Positions 41,215 to 50,000 of a stretch of DNA of 64,000 bases are shown here, piece by piece. Position numbers and translations under genes: made by a program. Every line of letters starts with the position of its first letter. Within the stretch, counting starts at the first letter, position 1. The stretch comes from UBA6115 sp050952935 (GTDB lineage: Bacteria > Bacillota > Clostridia > Christensenellales > Aristaeellaceae). The notes beneath the pieces are model-generated. The model had not been told where the DNA came from. It was given only the letters and a program-made list of their open reading frames with translations, and did no database searches. Location: assembly GCA_050952935.1 (NCBI GenBank), contig JBMNLS010000001.1, positions 1,178,001 to 1,242,000 of the forward strand. Direction: 5' to 3'.

Positions 41215-43437
41215 ATGGCAGTCATTCGCTGCGTCGTTGAACGCATCACATACAGAAATGAGAGCAATGGCTACTCTGTCATCAAGACACGGGTAAAAGG
41301 TTATTCTGATTTGATTGCCGTTGTCGGAAGCCTGCTTGACGTGAATGTGGGCTCGGTATTGCTTGTTACAGGCGATTGGAAGGTTGACAGCAAGTTTGGC
41401 CGGCAATTTGTGGCAACGCAGTGGGAAGAAACGCTGCCCGCCACAGTCTACGGCATCGAGAAGTACCTGGGCAGCGGCTTGATCAAGGGGATAGGCCCCA
41501 AGTATGCCAGGAAGATCGTCGAACAATTCGGTGATCAAACGCTTGATATCATCGAAACAGAGCCTGCCAGGCTGATAGAGGTTCCCGGGATTGGCGAGCG
41601 CCGCGTCGGCATGATCCGCGCCGGCTGGGAAGCGCAGAAGGAAATCAAAAACCTCATGCTCTTCCTTCAATCCCATGACGTACCCACTTCCCACGCAGCC
41701 AAGATCTACAAGGCGTACGGCAAAGACAGCATCATCGTGGTCAATGAGAATCCCTATCGCCTGGCGGATGACATCTGGGGTATCGGATTTAAGACAGCTG
41801 ACACGATTGCCATGAAGCTGGGCATGGAGAAAGAGAAGTACGCCCGCTGCCGGAGCGGCCTGCTGTATACGCTCAATAAACTGTCCGAAGAAGGGCACTG
41901 CTTCGCTTTGCGTGACCAGCTGATCGCCAAAGGGGTGGAACTGCTGGATGTTGAAGAGAATATTCTCATCATGGCGCTGGACGACATGATACGGGTTAAG
42001 GATGTCATCATCGAGAAGAACGTTATCCAGCTTACCCAGGAGGATAATGGGAAGGTTTCAGCCGATGCCATCTATCTCCCGCCGTTCTATTTCTCTGAAC
42101 TGGGTGTCGCCAGGAAACTCTCGGCGCTCATCAGGGTGAAGAGCGAAAGGGGCATATCCAATCCCGAGCACATCATCAAGACGGTAGAGCAGCAGTCCGG
42201 CATTACATATGATGAAGTACAGCTTCAGGCGATACATTGCGCCATTTCATCCAAGGTCATGATACTCACAGGCGGTCCTGGAACGGGGAAAACCACCACT
42301 ACAGACAGTATTATCAAAATTTACAGGGCCAGCGGAAGCACCGTGATCCTAGCTGCGCCAACCGGACGCGCCGCAAAGCGCATATCAGAAACCAGCGGTA
42401 TGGAAGCAAAGACCATTCACAGGCTTCTGGAGTACCAGCCCGCGACGGGCTACAAGCTCAACGAGGATAACCCCTTGAAGGGCGATGTGCTGATTGTGGA
42501 TGAATGCTCAATGATTGATATCATGCTGATGTACAATCTGCTCAAAGCGGTGCCCGAGCGGATGACACTGATCCTAGTCGGGGATATAAACCAGTTGCCC
42601 TCCATCGGGGCGGGTAACGTACTTCGGGACATGATAGCGTCCGACGCAATTCCGGTCGTTAAGCTTGAACGCATTTTTCGTCAGGCGCAGGGGAGCCGGA
42701 TCATAACGAATGCGCACAGAATCAATAAGGGAGAATATCCCGAGCTGAGCAACGGCAAAGGAACTGATTTCTTCTTTATCGACGACGATGACCCTGAAAG
42801 CGCCTCAAAGCAGATTATCCAGCTCTGCCAGAAGAGGCTGCCGGCAAGCTATCGCCTCAATCCAATCGATGACATTCAGGTGCTTACCCCCATGCAGCGC
42901 GGGGTCGTTGGCGCGATGAATCTGAACAAGGAGCTGCAAGACGCGCTTAACCCCCAGACGGCAAGGCTGCGTCATGGGGGCACAGAGTATCGCCTTCATG
43001 ATAAGGTGATGCAGATCAGGAACAATTATGACAAAGAGGTATTCAATGGCGACATAGGCATCATCTCGGCAATCAAGTCAGAAGACCGCGAACTGACAGT
43101 GCTTTTCGACGGAGCGACAGTCAACTATGACATCAGCGAATTGGACGAACTCATGCTTGCGTATGCTACAACTATCCACAAGGCTCAGGGAAGCGAGTAC
43201 CCCGTGGTGGTCATGCCCATACTGATGACACACTATGTCATGTTGCAAAGGAACCTTATATATACAGGAATTACCCGCGCAAAGAAGTTGTTGGTCATGA
43301 TCGGTTCCAGGAAGGCGCTGGCCATTGCGATTCGCAACAACAGTGTCACCTATCGCAATACCCAGCTGACCCGCAGATTGCGTGACCTCGCGTCCTCCAA
43401 TGAAAACATTTTGGCTCAAGTTTCACGATTGTTGTAA
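41215..43437 (+). CDS. recD2: RecD2-type ATP-dependent DNA helicase
   Basis: Superfamily 1B 5'-3' helicase of 740 residues, the RecBC-independent RecD2 type. The N-terminal OB-like segment (GTVERITYRNESNGYSV-like) is followed by helix-hairpin-helix motifs (LIKGIGPKYARKIVEQFG, LIEVPGIGERRVGMI). Walker A is GGPGTGKTTT near residues 353-362, motif II is LIVDECSMID, and the C-terminal UvrD-like part has YATTIHKAQGSEYPVVV and YTGITRAKKLL. The ribosome site before ATG 41215 is poor. It stands alone on the opposite strand from the flanking recombinase and lysis genes, so it may be phage cargo or a host gene captured at the junction. Confidence 0.9.
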   Translation: MAVIRCVVERITYRNESNGYSVIKTRVKGYSDLIAVVGSLLDVNVGSVLLVTGDWKVDSKFGRQFVATQWEETLPATVYGIEKYLGSGLIKGIGPKYARKIVEQFGDQTLDIIETEPARLIEVPGIGERRVGMIRAGWEAQKEIKNLMLFLQSHDVPTSHAAKIYKAYGKDSIIVVNENPYRLADDIWGIGFKTADTIAMKLGMEKEKYARCRSGLLYTLNKLSEEGHCFALRDQLIAKGVELLDVEENILIMALDDMIRVKDVIIEKNVIQLTQEDNGKVSADAIYLPPFYFSELGVARKLSALIRVKSERGISNPEHIIKTVEQQSGITYDEVQLQAIHCAISSKVMILTGGPGTGKTTTTDSIIKIYRASGSTVILAAPTGRAAKRISETSGMEAKTIHRLLEYQPATGYKLNEDNPLKGDVLIVDECSMIDIMLMYNLLKAVPERMTLILVGDINQLPSIGAGNVLRDMIASDAIPVVKLERIFRQAQGSRIITNAHRINKGEYPELSNGKGTDFFFIDDDDPESASKQIIQLCQKRLPASYRLNPIDDIQVLTPMQRGVVGAMNLNKELQDALNPQTARLRHGGTEYRLHDKVMQIRNNYDKEVFNGDIGIISAIKSEDRELTVLFDGATVNYDISELDELMLAYATTIHKAQGSEYPVVVMPILMTHYVMLQRNLIYTGITRAKKLLVMIGSRKALAIAIRNNSVTYRNTQLTRRLRDLASSNENILAQVSRLL

Positions 43438-43476
43438 AGATGTCCGATACCTACCAAGCCAAATGGCCGGATGAAA

Positions 43477-43499
43477 AGCCCCTGCTGATTGCAGGGGCT
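43477..43499. terminator. Terminator between recD2 and the lysis module
   Basis: A 9-bp stem AGCCCCTGC/GCAGGGGCT around a 5-base loop, followed leftward by TTTTCAT. It terminates the leftward holin operon and probably also recD2. Confidence 0.7.
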
Positions 43500-43525
43500 G
43501 ATTCTTAATCCGGATTGATTTTCTG

Positions 43526-43915
43526 TTAATCGCTGATTGCGGTCAGTTCAAGAACAGCGGCTTCTATCTCGTCGATGTCCACATGATACCCTTTCTTGGC
43601 CAGCTGGCCCTTCACATACATCAGCTTTTCCTTGCCAGCCCCTGCCCCGTACAGTTGCTCCGCTGCATACACAGCCACAGAGACAGCCGCCCGGAGCATC
43701 TCCTGCTGCTGGGCTGTGGTTCTGGCTTGTATCCATGGAATCAACTTATAGGTCACAAGCGCAGCCAGAAAGGTAATCGTCGCCTGGAACAGGGGCGTCA
43801 GATCTATGCCCGGCAGCATAGGCAGGGGATCTATTGCCTCCGCCAACGTTAGGGGCTGGGTAAAGAGCGTCATCACCGTCAGGACAAACAGGAAAACCAT
43901 CAGGTATTTCTTCAT
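43526..43915 (-). CDS. Phage holin, LLH family
   Basis: A 129-residue holin. It has an N-terminal hydrophobic leader-like helix (LMVFLFVLTVMTLFTQPLTLA), a second helix (LFQATITFLAALVTYKLIPWI), and the conserved amphipathic C-terminal region AAVSVAVYAAEQLYG...GKEKLMYVKGQLAKKGYHVDIDEIEAAV that marks the LLH holin family. It would form lesions in the membrane to release the endolysin. ATG at 43915 follows GAGAGGAAATAACAAG. It is the last gene of the leftward lysis module. Confidence 0.88.
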   Translation of the reverse strand: MKKYLMVFLFVLTVMTLFTQPLTLAEAIDPLPMLPGIDLTPLFQATITFLAALVTYKLIPWIQARTTAQQQEMLRAAVSVAVYAAEQLYGAGAGKEKLMYVKGQLAKKGYHVDIDEIEAAVLELTAISD

Positions 43916-43929
43916 CTTGTTATTTCCTC

Positions 43930-44349
43930 TCAATTATGGGGGTATTCTGGCAGTGCCAGCAGTTCCTTGATGCGGGATTCCGCAATGTGGTTATAGCCCC
44001 TGGCTTTATAGGATTCGTACATATCGGCAATCGCCTCCTTCATGCCGCTGGTGCAATAGCCGTGCTCCATCTTGAACATGCAATAGGCGCGCTCGATATT
44101 GTCCCGCTGCAGGTCAGCGATGCTCCTATCCATGAACTGGATGCGGCCATCCAGCGAGTCCAGTTTATCTAGCACGCTCTGGCGATAGGCCTGGTCTGCC
44201 TTCAGTGTCGCTTCAATGGCGCGCCGCTTTTCTGCCTTCTTTGCTTTATGTGTATCCCACAGCGGCCGGAGCACGGCCATCCAGCCGATGATGGCGCCTG
44301 TAATGGCAGCGCTTACCTTGAGGATCGTATCGAACGTCATCTGTTCCAT
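43930..44349 (-). CDS. Phage membrane protein preceding holin
   Basis: A 139-residue protein with one N-terminal membrane helix (ILKVSAAITGAIIGWMAVL), then a charged coiled-coil segment (KAKKAEKRRAIEATLKADQAYRQSVLDKLDSLDGR) and a C-terminal block NIERAYCMFKMEHGYCTSGMK-like with YESYKARGYNHIAESRIKEL. Proteins of this layout lie between endolysin and holin in clostridial phages; it could be a second holin, antiholin or spanin-like helper. Start follows AAAGGAGCTGACCC. The stop overlaps the holin leader. Confidence 0.65.
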   Translation of the reverse strand: MEQMTFDTILKVSAAITGAIIGWMAVLRPLWDTHKAKKAEKRRAIEATLKADQAYRQSVLDKLDSLDGRIQFMDRSIADLQRDNIERAYCMFKMEHGYCTSGMKEAIADMYESYKARGYNHIAESRIKELLALPEYPHN

Positions 44350-44365
44350 GGGTCAGCTCCTTTGT

Positions 44366-45250
44366 CTAGGCGTTCAAATCTCTCGCGTCCATCAATTCTT
44401 CCAGCGCCTGGTCCAGGCCAATCCGGTGGGCCATCAGTATCTCGATGACATGGTCCAAAGCGGCAAGTGGTAGCTCAGTCTGCGCAGGTGTAGTTGCTTC
44501 AAGCGCTTCGCTCAAGGCCGCCTGACAGCCGCTGTCCCAAACCGCGTCCGGGGGTAGGCCATGATCCTGCTGGAATCGCTTCACGGCGGCTTCTGTTTCG
44601 GCACCAAAGTCGCCATCAGCGCCAAAGCGTGGCAGGGCATAACCTAACTTCATCAAACCTTCCTGAAGGTTTTTGATCTTCTCTCCCTTATCCCGTCTGC
44701 GGATCAAATATGCATCTTCCACGATAGTCTCTCCTTCCTCGTATAGCCCAATCGGAATCGCGTAATGTGTCCAGCTGCGCGGCATGGGGCTATCAATCAC
44801 GCCACTGTTGTGCCCGCTTGCGTGTATGACAGCACCCCCGCCTATGTAAATCCCCGTGTGGCTCATGGTGCTGCCCTTCTGGACAAAGACGATGCAAGGC
44901 CTCTCCGGCATTGCGTGAATGGGTCCCTTGATCTCCCAGTTGCTCGCATCATTCCACTGGCTGGTCGCCCCCGCCCCCATAATGGGACGGCCGGTCACTG
45001 CCCGAAGCCCCTCACGCGTCAGGCCTCGGCAGTCGTAGGCCTTTCGGCCTTCGTACTTGCAGCCGCTGCAGGACGTGCTCTTTCCCGACAGTACCGGGCA
45101 ATTTCTCTGGATAGCCTCGGCGTACTCCGGCTTGCTCTTCATCACCTGCTGGCGGTAGGCTGGCGTGCACTTCTGCCCCGCCGCGCCAAAAATATAGGGC
45201 GAGCCGATTTCGGTTCTCGCCCATTGGGTTAATTGATCAGCTCCTGTCAC
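44366..45250 (-). CDS. Endolysin: NlpC/P60-type peptidase with peptidoglycan-binding domain
   Basis: A 294-residue lysin. The catalytic domain has Cys74 in AYDCRGLTREGL and His131 in MSHTGIYIGGGAVIHASG, the NlpC/P60 pair. Before the active cysteine there is an insertion with four further cysteines (Cys28, 51, 61, 64), a possible metal site or disulfides. Residues about 190-250 form a PG_binding_1 domain (IKNLQEGLMKLGYALPRFGADGDFG-type). The start is GTG at 45250, nine bases after GAGAGGAG; the long frame upstream of it overlaps another gene and is not supported. It cuts cell-wall peptides at the end of the lytic cycle. Confidence 0.85.
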   Translation of the reverse strand: MTGADQLTQWARTEIGSPYIFGAAGQKCTPAYRQQVMKSKPEYAEAIQRNCPVLSGKSTSCSGCKYEGRKAYDCRGLTREGLRAVTGRPIMGAGATSQWNDASNWEIKGPIHAMPERPCIVFVQKGSTMSHTGIYIGGGAVIHASGHNSGVIDSPMPRSWTHYAIPIGLYEEGETIVEDAYLIRRRDKGEKIKNLQEGLMKLGYALPRFGADGDFGAETEAAVKRFQQDHGLPPDAVWDSGCQAALSEALEATTPAQTELPLAALDHVIEILMAHRIGLDQALEELMDARDLNA

Positions 45251-45447
45251 ATGCCATCGCTCCTCTCTGGGGGTTGTTCGATCGTTGATTGTAGGGGTTC
45301 TATGCTTGAAACAGGCGCTCTCGGCTGATTCCGAACCTGTTCCTGTATGTTTGACAAAAGAGCGCTTACCTGGAAATAGGGCAGCTTGACAAGTGAATCG
45401 ATGATCAGCTGAGCCTCTGACGCGTCGAATGAAAACACATACCTCAT
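45247..45447 (-). CDS. Small phage protein, paralogue of the next one
   Basis: A 66-residue protein beginning MRYVFSFDASEAQLIIDSLVKLPYFQVSALL. The pattern F-x-F-x-A-x-E-A-x-x-I-x-x-S matches the neighbouring 52-residue protein, indicating an old tandem duplication, although this copy has a Pro-rich C-terminal tail. Its start overlaps the neighbour's stop by four bases. Function unknown; similar small strand-helix proteins occur near tail-fibre genes in clostridial phages. Confidence 0.65.
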   Translation of the reverse strand: MRYVFSFDASEAQLIIDSLVKLPYFQVSALLSNIQEQVRNQPRAPVSSIEPLQSTIEQPPERSDGM

Positions 45448-45602
45448 TCGTTGCCTGCCTCATTGGGGGTACCGGCTTCCTGAACCTGCTGACGCAGCTT
45501 GAAGAATAGATCCACGACCTTCTTAAAAGGCATTTCCGCTATCGACTCCAGGATTACTTCGGCCTCTTTGGCGTTCACTGTAAAGGTGTATTCCTGATTC
45601 AT
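45444..45602 (-). CDS. Small phage protein of unknown function
   Basis: A 52-residue acidic protein, MNQEYTFTVNAKEAEVILESIAEMPFKKVVDLF then a helix. One beta-strand followed by two helices is likely. It is related to the following gene in the same strand. ATG at 45602 follows AGGAGAAAAGT. A longer frame upstream overlaps the carbohydrate-binding protein gene and is rejected. Confidence 0.65.
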   Translation of the reverse strand: MNQEYTFTVNAKEAEVILESIAEMPFKKVVDLFFKLRQQVQEAGTPNEAGNE

Positions 45603-45612
45603 ACTTTTCTCC

Positions 45613-46290
45613 TTACACAGCCTGCCAGGCCTGTGCGTAGTCTGTCGGTGAGTAGGCTGTATCCTGCAGGCACTCGTACTTATCGCCATCCGTCCAGACC
45701 ATCCATTCGCCTTTTTTATACATGTCGTGAGCACCTGTCACAGCCACAAAGGGCAAAGCGTATACCTTGCTCTTGGCGTGATAAGGTGCCCATAGCGATG
45801 CCACCGTAATGTCGTGCTCTGGATTGGTAATGCTGTTATGCGCCTGAACACAAATTTTCGGATAACCCGATGCATCCTTACGCACATCGCCAACCGTATA
45901 CTCACCCATAACCCATTCTGGGATATATTTCGCCATTTCAACGATGACATCATCGTCCCGCCCCTTCAGGAGGGAAGGGATAGCACTTGACACCGCTTGG
46001 ACTTCCTCTTTCAGCTCGTTGTTCTCCACCTCAAGCGCATCCATTTGGATGAACACCGCTTCGTGGCTTTCCAATTCGCAATAGCCTGACTGGACACTCA
46101 GTTCAGTTGCATCTTCGCCCTCTCCATCCATCAGTCGCCAATCATTGGCAAGCATATCCTGTATCTGTTCGGGCGTAAGCCCTCCTTGAACCTTAACTCT
46201 GAGAGCGGGTCTGGGTAAGCCTTTATAGAGCCTCGTTTCCCCATACGCCTCTGCATTATCAATTCTTGAGTTACCTGCCAAAATGTACAT
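45613..46290 (-). CDS. Phage protein with C-terminal chitin-binding-like (CBM5/12) module
   Basis: A 225-residue protein. The C-terminal 45 residues (GEWMVWTDGDKYECLQDTAYSPTDYAQAWQAV) follow the aromatic pattern of CBM5/12 carbohydrate-binding modules, including the terminal YSPxxYxxAW. The preceding SLWAPYHAKSKVYALPFVAVTGAHDMYKKGE is often joined to such modules in phage baseplate-associated proteins. The N-terminal half contains a short coiled coil (DALEVENNELKEEVQAV). It lies downstream of the tail fibre genes, so binding host cell-surface glycan is a reasonable inference. ATG at 46290 follows GGAGAAAATAT. Confidence 0.7.
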   Translation of the reverse strand: MYILAGNSRIDNAEAYGETRLYKGLPRPALRVKVQGGLTPEQIQDMLANDWRLMDGEGEDATELSVQSGYCELESHEAVFIQMDALEVENNELKEEVQAVSSAIPSLLKGRDDDVIVEMAKYIPEWVMGEYTVGDVRKDASGYPKICVQAHNSITNPEHDITVASLWAPYHAKSKVYALPFVAVTGAHDMYKKGEWMVWTDGDKYECLQDTAYSPTDYAQAWQAV

Positions 46291-46301
46291 ATATTTTCTC
46301 C

Positions 46302-47018
46302 TTAAATTCCTTGTTTCCAAGCTCCTCCGACATTCACGTAAGCGATACCCTTCTTCCATGCGCCACCTACGTTTACATAGGGTTCTCCACCCTTCCAGAC
46401 CCCCCCAACATTCACATTGATGGAGTAGGCGGGTTCATAGGTGATAGTGATGGATGGGTGGATGTTGGTTGTGGTAGACCCGCTGATGTAGTTGTCTGCG
46501 GCGTTGGTGTAAACGCCTGTCCCCGGTGCCCAAGTGGTAGGGAGCATTCCCAATAATCGACCAGCAATCAGGTCTGCGGCCAACGTTTCGGCCGCCGCAC
46601 CCGATGCTATCGTCCCGCTGTAGGTGGCATTGGCTACCGCAGAGTAAGCGAATGTGCTTAGCCTTCGAGTCCAGTTAGTGTTGGTGTTATTAGTTGTCAA
46701 TCCAGAGAACGAACTGGAAACTGTAGCTGCCGATGGCATGGATGTCCATGCTGTGACCCACGGGACAATTGACCCCGATACATACCCCGATACAGACGAG
46801 GTTATCACCACCGACATCGAGATTGAGGTCACCCTCATATTAGTCAAAGTGGTCGCTATCGAGGTTTTGTTGAAGGCCATCAGCGTTTTATAGACATGGG
46901 AGTTATAGGAATAGGAACTTGTATTCCTGTTTGCCGCAGTCCCTTGCCGCCACCTTGTCCAACTGTTGGTGCTCATAAAATTTGTAGTTGCTGTTGCTGT
47001 AAACGTTGCTGATGCCAT
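46302..47018 (-). CDS. Phage tail fibre-associated protein with repeated VNVGGAWK motif
   Basis: A 238-residue Ser/Thr/Asn-rich beta-strand protein. The C-terminus carries three copies of a 13- to 14-residue repeat of the type Y-V-N-V-G-G-A-W-K-x-G, a motif frequent at the ends of clostridial phage tail proteins. The main body resembles the strand-rich sheaths of receptor-binding fibres (TNFMSTNSWTRWRQG, then alternating Thr/Ser strands). Start follows GGAGGGAGGGG at ideal distance. It is probably translated with the large fibre gene 11 bases upstream. Confidence 0.7.
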   Translation of the reverse strand: MASATFTATATTNFMSTNSWTRWRQGTAANRNTSSYSYNSHVYKTLMAFNKTSIATTLTNMRVTSISMSVVITSSVSGYVSGSIVPWVTAWTSMPSAATVSSSFSGLTTNNTNTNWTRRLSTFAYSAVANATYSGTIASGAAAETLAADLIAGRLLGMLPTTWAPGTGVYTNAADNYISGSTTTNIHPSITITYEPAYSINVNVGGVWKGGEPYVNVGGAWKKGIAYVNVGGAWKQGI

Positions 47019-47029
47019 CCCCTCCCTCC

Positions 47030-50000
47030 TTACGAATACTTGATGTAGATGTCACCATTGGAACCGCCAGAAGCGCCGCCTGTCCCCGCTGAAATATTAC
47101 GGGGTCTGCGAGTAGAATAGTCAGTGCCCGTTGCGGCTCTTACTGCCACAGGGAATGAGCCGCTTGTTATGTTTGCGGCTGAATGGTTATGACTTGCTGC
47201 CGCATAATTGTGGGTGTGGCTTGCTGCCGCCGCACCTATCTCTGCAAGTGACCAAGACACATTCGCGGAGCCGTTGAATGTTTTACCCGTTGAACCGATA
47301 GTTAGTGTTCTTGCGGTAGTAAGAGTTGCCGCTTTGGTCGCTGAGGCGGCATTACCCGTGATGGATATGCCCCATGTGCCCGAAGCGCCTGTGCCTGTTT
47401 TAGTGGGAGCGTAGGAGTTGTAATTGCCGCTGTGCAAAATCGTCCTGACAGTTCCCCATGCTGTAGCATCGTAGTTTTGTCTGACAAAACCGATGTAATC
47501 AGAACTTTTTCCAAGAATTAAAGCGTTACTCGGCTTAACATCAGCACCGGTATATGAGCTCATCCACAAGACATCATTCCAACCAACCCCTCCACCAAGA
47601 TTGCCGCCAGACAGCATCTGCAGTTTTAATTTTCCTGACCCAAAGTAGTTAGGTTTCTCATTGCCGCCGCTTACATATGTCCCTCCTAAGTAAGCATATG
47701 CATTATTATACCCCACAGACGCATATGTTCCATTGTGGTTATGTCCGCTCGCCGCCGCACCAATTTCCGCGAGCGACCAAGACACATTTGCGGAGCCGTT
47801 GAAGGTTTTGCCTGTGCTTCCAATAGTTAGTGTTCTTGCAGTGGCAAGCTTGGTCGCTGAGGCGGCATTACCTGTGATGGAAATACCCCAAGTGCCACTC
47901 GTTCCTGCACCTGTGAGGGGAGCATAGGAATGCGTATGTGATGTCGCCGCCGCTCCTATTTTCGCCGCAGTAATCGTCTGCCAAGTGTTGTCGTTGCGTA
48001 GATAAACGGCATTGTTTGCTGTTTGTGGCGCGGGAACATGAGTTCCGTGTGATGCTGCCGCGGCCCCTACCTCGGTATGCGTATATGTTGGCTTATTCGC
48101 TGCCTTTGCCCACGCATACACATCCGATGCTGGCATAGAGGTCGGGAAGTCGGTGATATTGGCTTTGACGTGGGTATGGCTTGATGCCGCCTTGCCATTC
48201 AACTGCGTTTGTATAGCGCTTGTAACGCCTGTGACAAAGTTGAGTTGTGCTGTGGTTGCCGTTACACCATCCAGCTTGTTGAGTTCTGCCGCTGTTGCCG
48301 TTACCCCCAGGTTACCCAGAGTAATGCCCAAATTGGTTCTCGCTGTCGCCGCGTTCGTAGCACCTGTGCCACCGTTGGCGATAGGCACGGTTCGCCCCTC
48401 ATGGAAGACTTCGTTTCCGCCGATGTGCATCTTCCAACCAACTGGCACCTGAAGAGAGTTGTCGATAGCCGCGACGCCGCCGAACGCCGCCCTGCCTTCA
48501 CGGAAGTCGAACACCCTGGTGACAGTGGGCACGATATTGAGCACTTCAACCGTGCTGTACGCGTCGGTGAGCGCCACTTTTACGTCATACAGCTTGGATA
48601 TCGTCAGGGCGCCCGCGCCGTAGGTCACCGATCCAAGCATGTTGGGGGCGGTTCCTGTGATGGTGACTGCGGCTCCGTCGGCCGGAAGCCAGGTGGACGT
48701 TCCGACCTCTTTGTAGTAGGCCTTGGCCGTGATGGCGTTAGTGCCGATGTTGGAATATGTGAATGCCGCTGTCAGGTTAACGTAGGTGCCTGCAGTACGG
48801 TTAATCGTCCCGTCCGAGGTGGACCTGACAAAGGCCGCCGACGCAATGGACGGGGCGTTGTAGTTAGTGACCGTGATGTTGCCGCTTGTAGACGCGGTTC
48901 TGCCACGGCTGTCCGTCACCGTCAGGGTGAAGGTCTGTGGGCCTGAGTGGTTGAGTGCGCCGCTTGTCCAGCTGGTCCCCGCCGAATAGGCCAGCACGCC
49001 GCTGTTGAGATTCGCGTTCTCTACCTTGTAGGAAACAATTGTGCTCGAATATGAGCCGGCCGCGACAGGTGTCCATTTCACCCTCGACTTTGTCCTGACA
49101 TAGAGGCTCCATTTCTGGTCGACCCCCGTCGGTGTGAAAGAGGTAATGCTGGGCACGACGTCGGATGGGACGCTGGCCGTGAATGTCGCGGAGTTGGAGC
49201 CGAGGCTCATGTCGCCCCCGCCCGCCACTTTGATGGTGGTAACCGTGACGGTGACTGTGAAACTCGTCGCGTTGGGGACCGAGTTGCACCACGCCTTGGG
49301 TATAGCATAGGCCTGTGTAGCCGTGCCAGCCGCGACATTGTGAGTCTGTGAATATCCGGTGGTCGACCAGACGACCGTGTGTTTGTAGCCGGAATATTTC
49401 GAAGCAATTGTGGCTGTTGCCGAAGCGGAGCCTGTGGCTGTCAGGGGGACGCCCGTCAGCGTGAACGTGGACTTGCCGGGTACATTGACGGTGAAGTTGT
49501 ACTCGTTAAAGCCAAGGCTGGTGGTTCCGTCAAAGGTTTCGACCTTGCACTTGGCCACCACGCTTGTGGTGGTTGGAGTCGTAGCTAATATCCAATCCTG
49601 TGGAACGGTGTAGGTATCCGTGGTCGTGCCGGCAGCCTTTGTAATCGCGCCGCTGGTGTAGGTACCATTGATATACCATGTCACCTTGTGGCTGTAGGTG
49701 GTCAGCTGCGGGGATATGGTGACCGTGACTGACTCGGAGCCGGTGGCGGTGACCGAGGTCTTGTTCAGGGTCCCGGTCGAGGGCAGTTTTGCCGTCGTCA
49801 GGATACCCTTTGTGGAAGACATTGCCGAATTGATGCTCAGCGTATTGCCAAGAGTCGCGACTTTATAGTAGTAGGTCGCACCATCAGCGCTGGGTGCTTC
49901 GACGTTCATCTCGTAATAGGTGTTGGTGGTGAGAATGGCATTGCCAAACGCAGTATAGCCTGAGTCCGGGCTGCTGGAGCGGTAAACCTGGTAACCTTTG

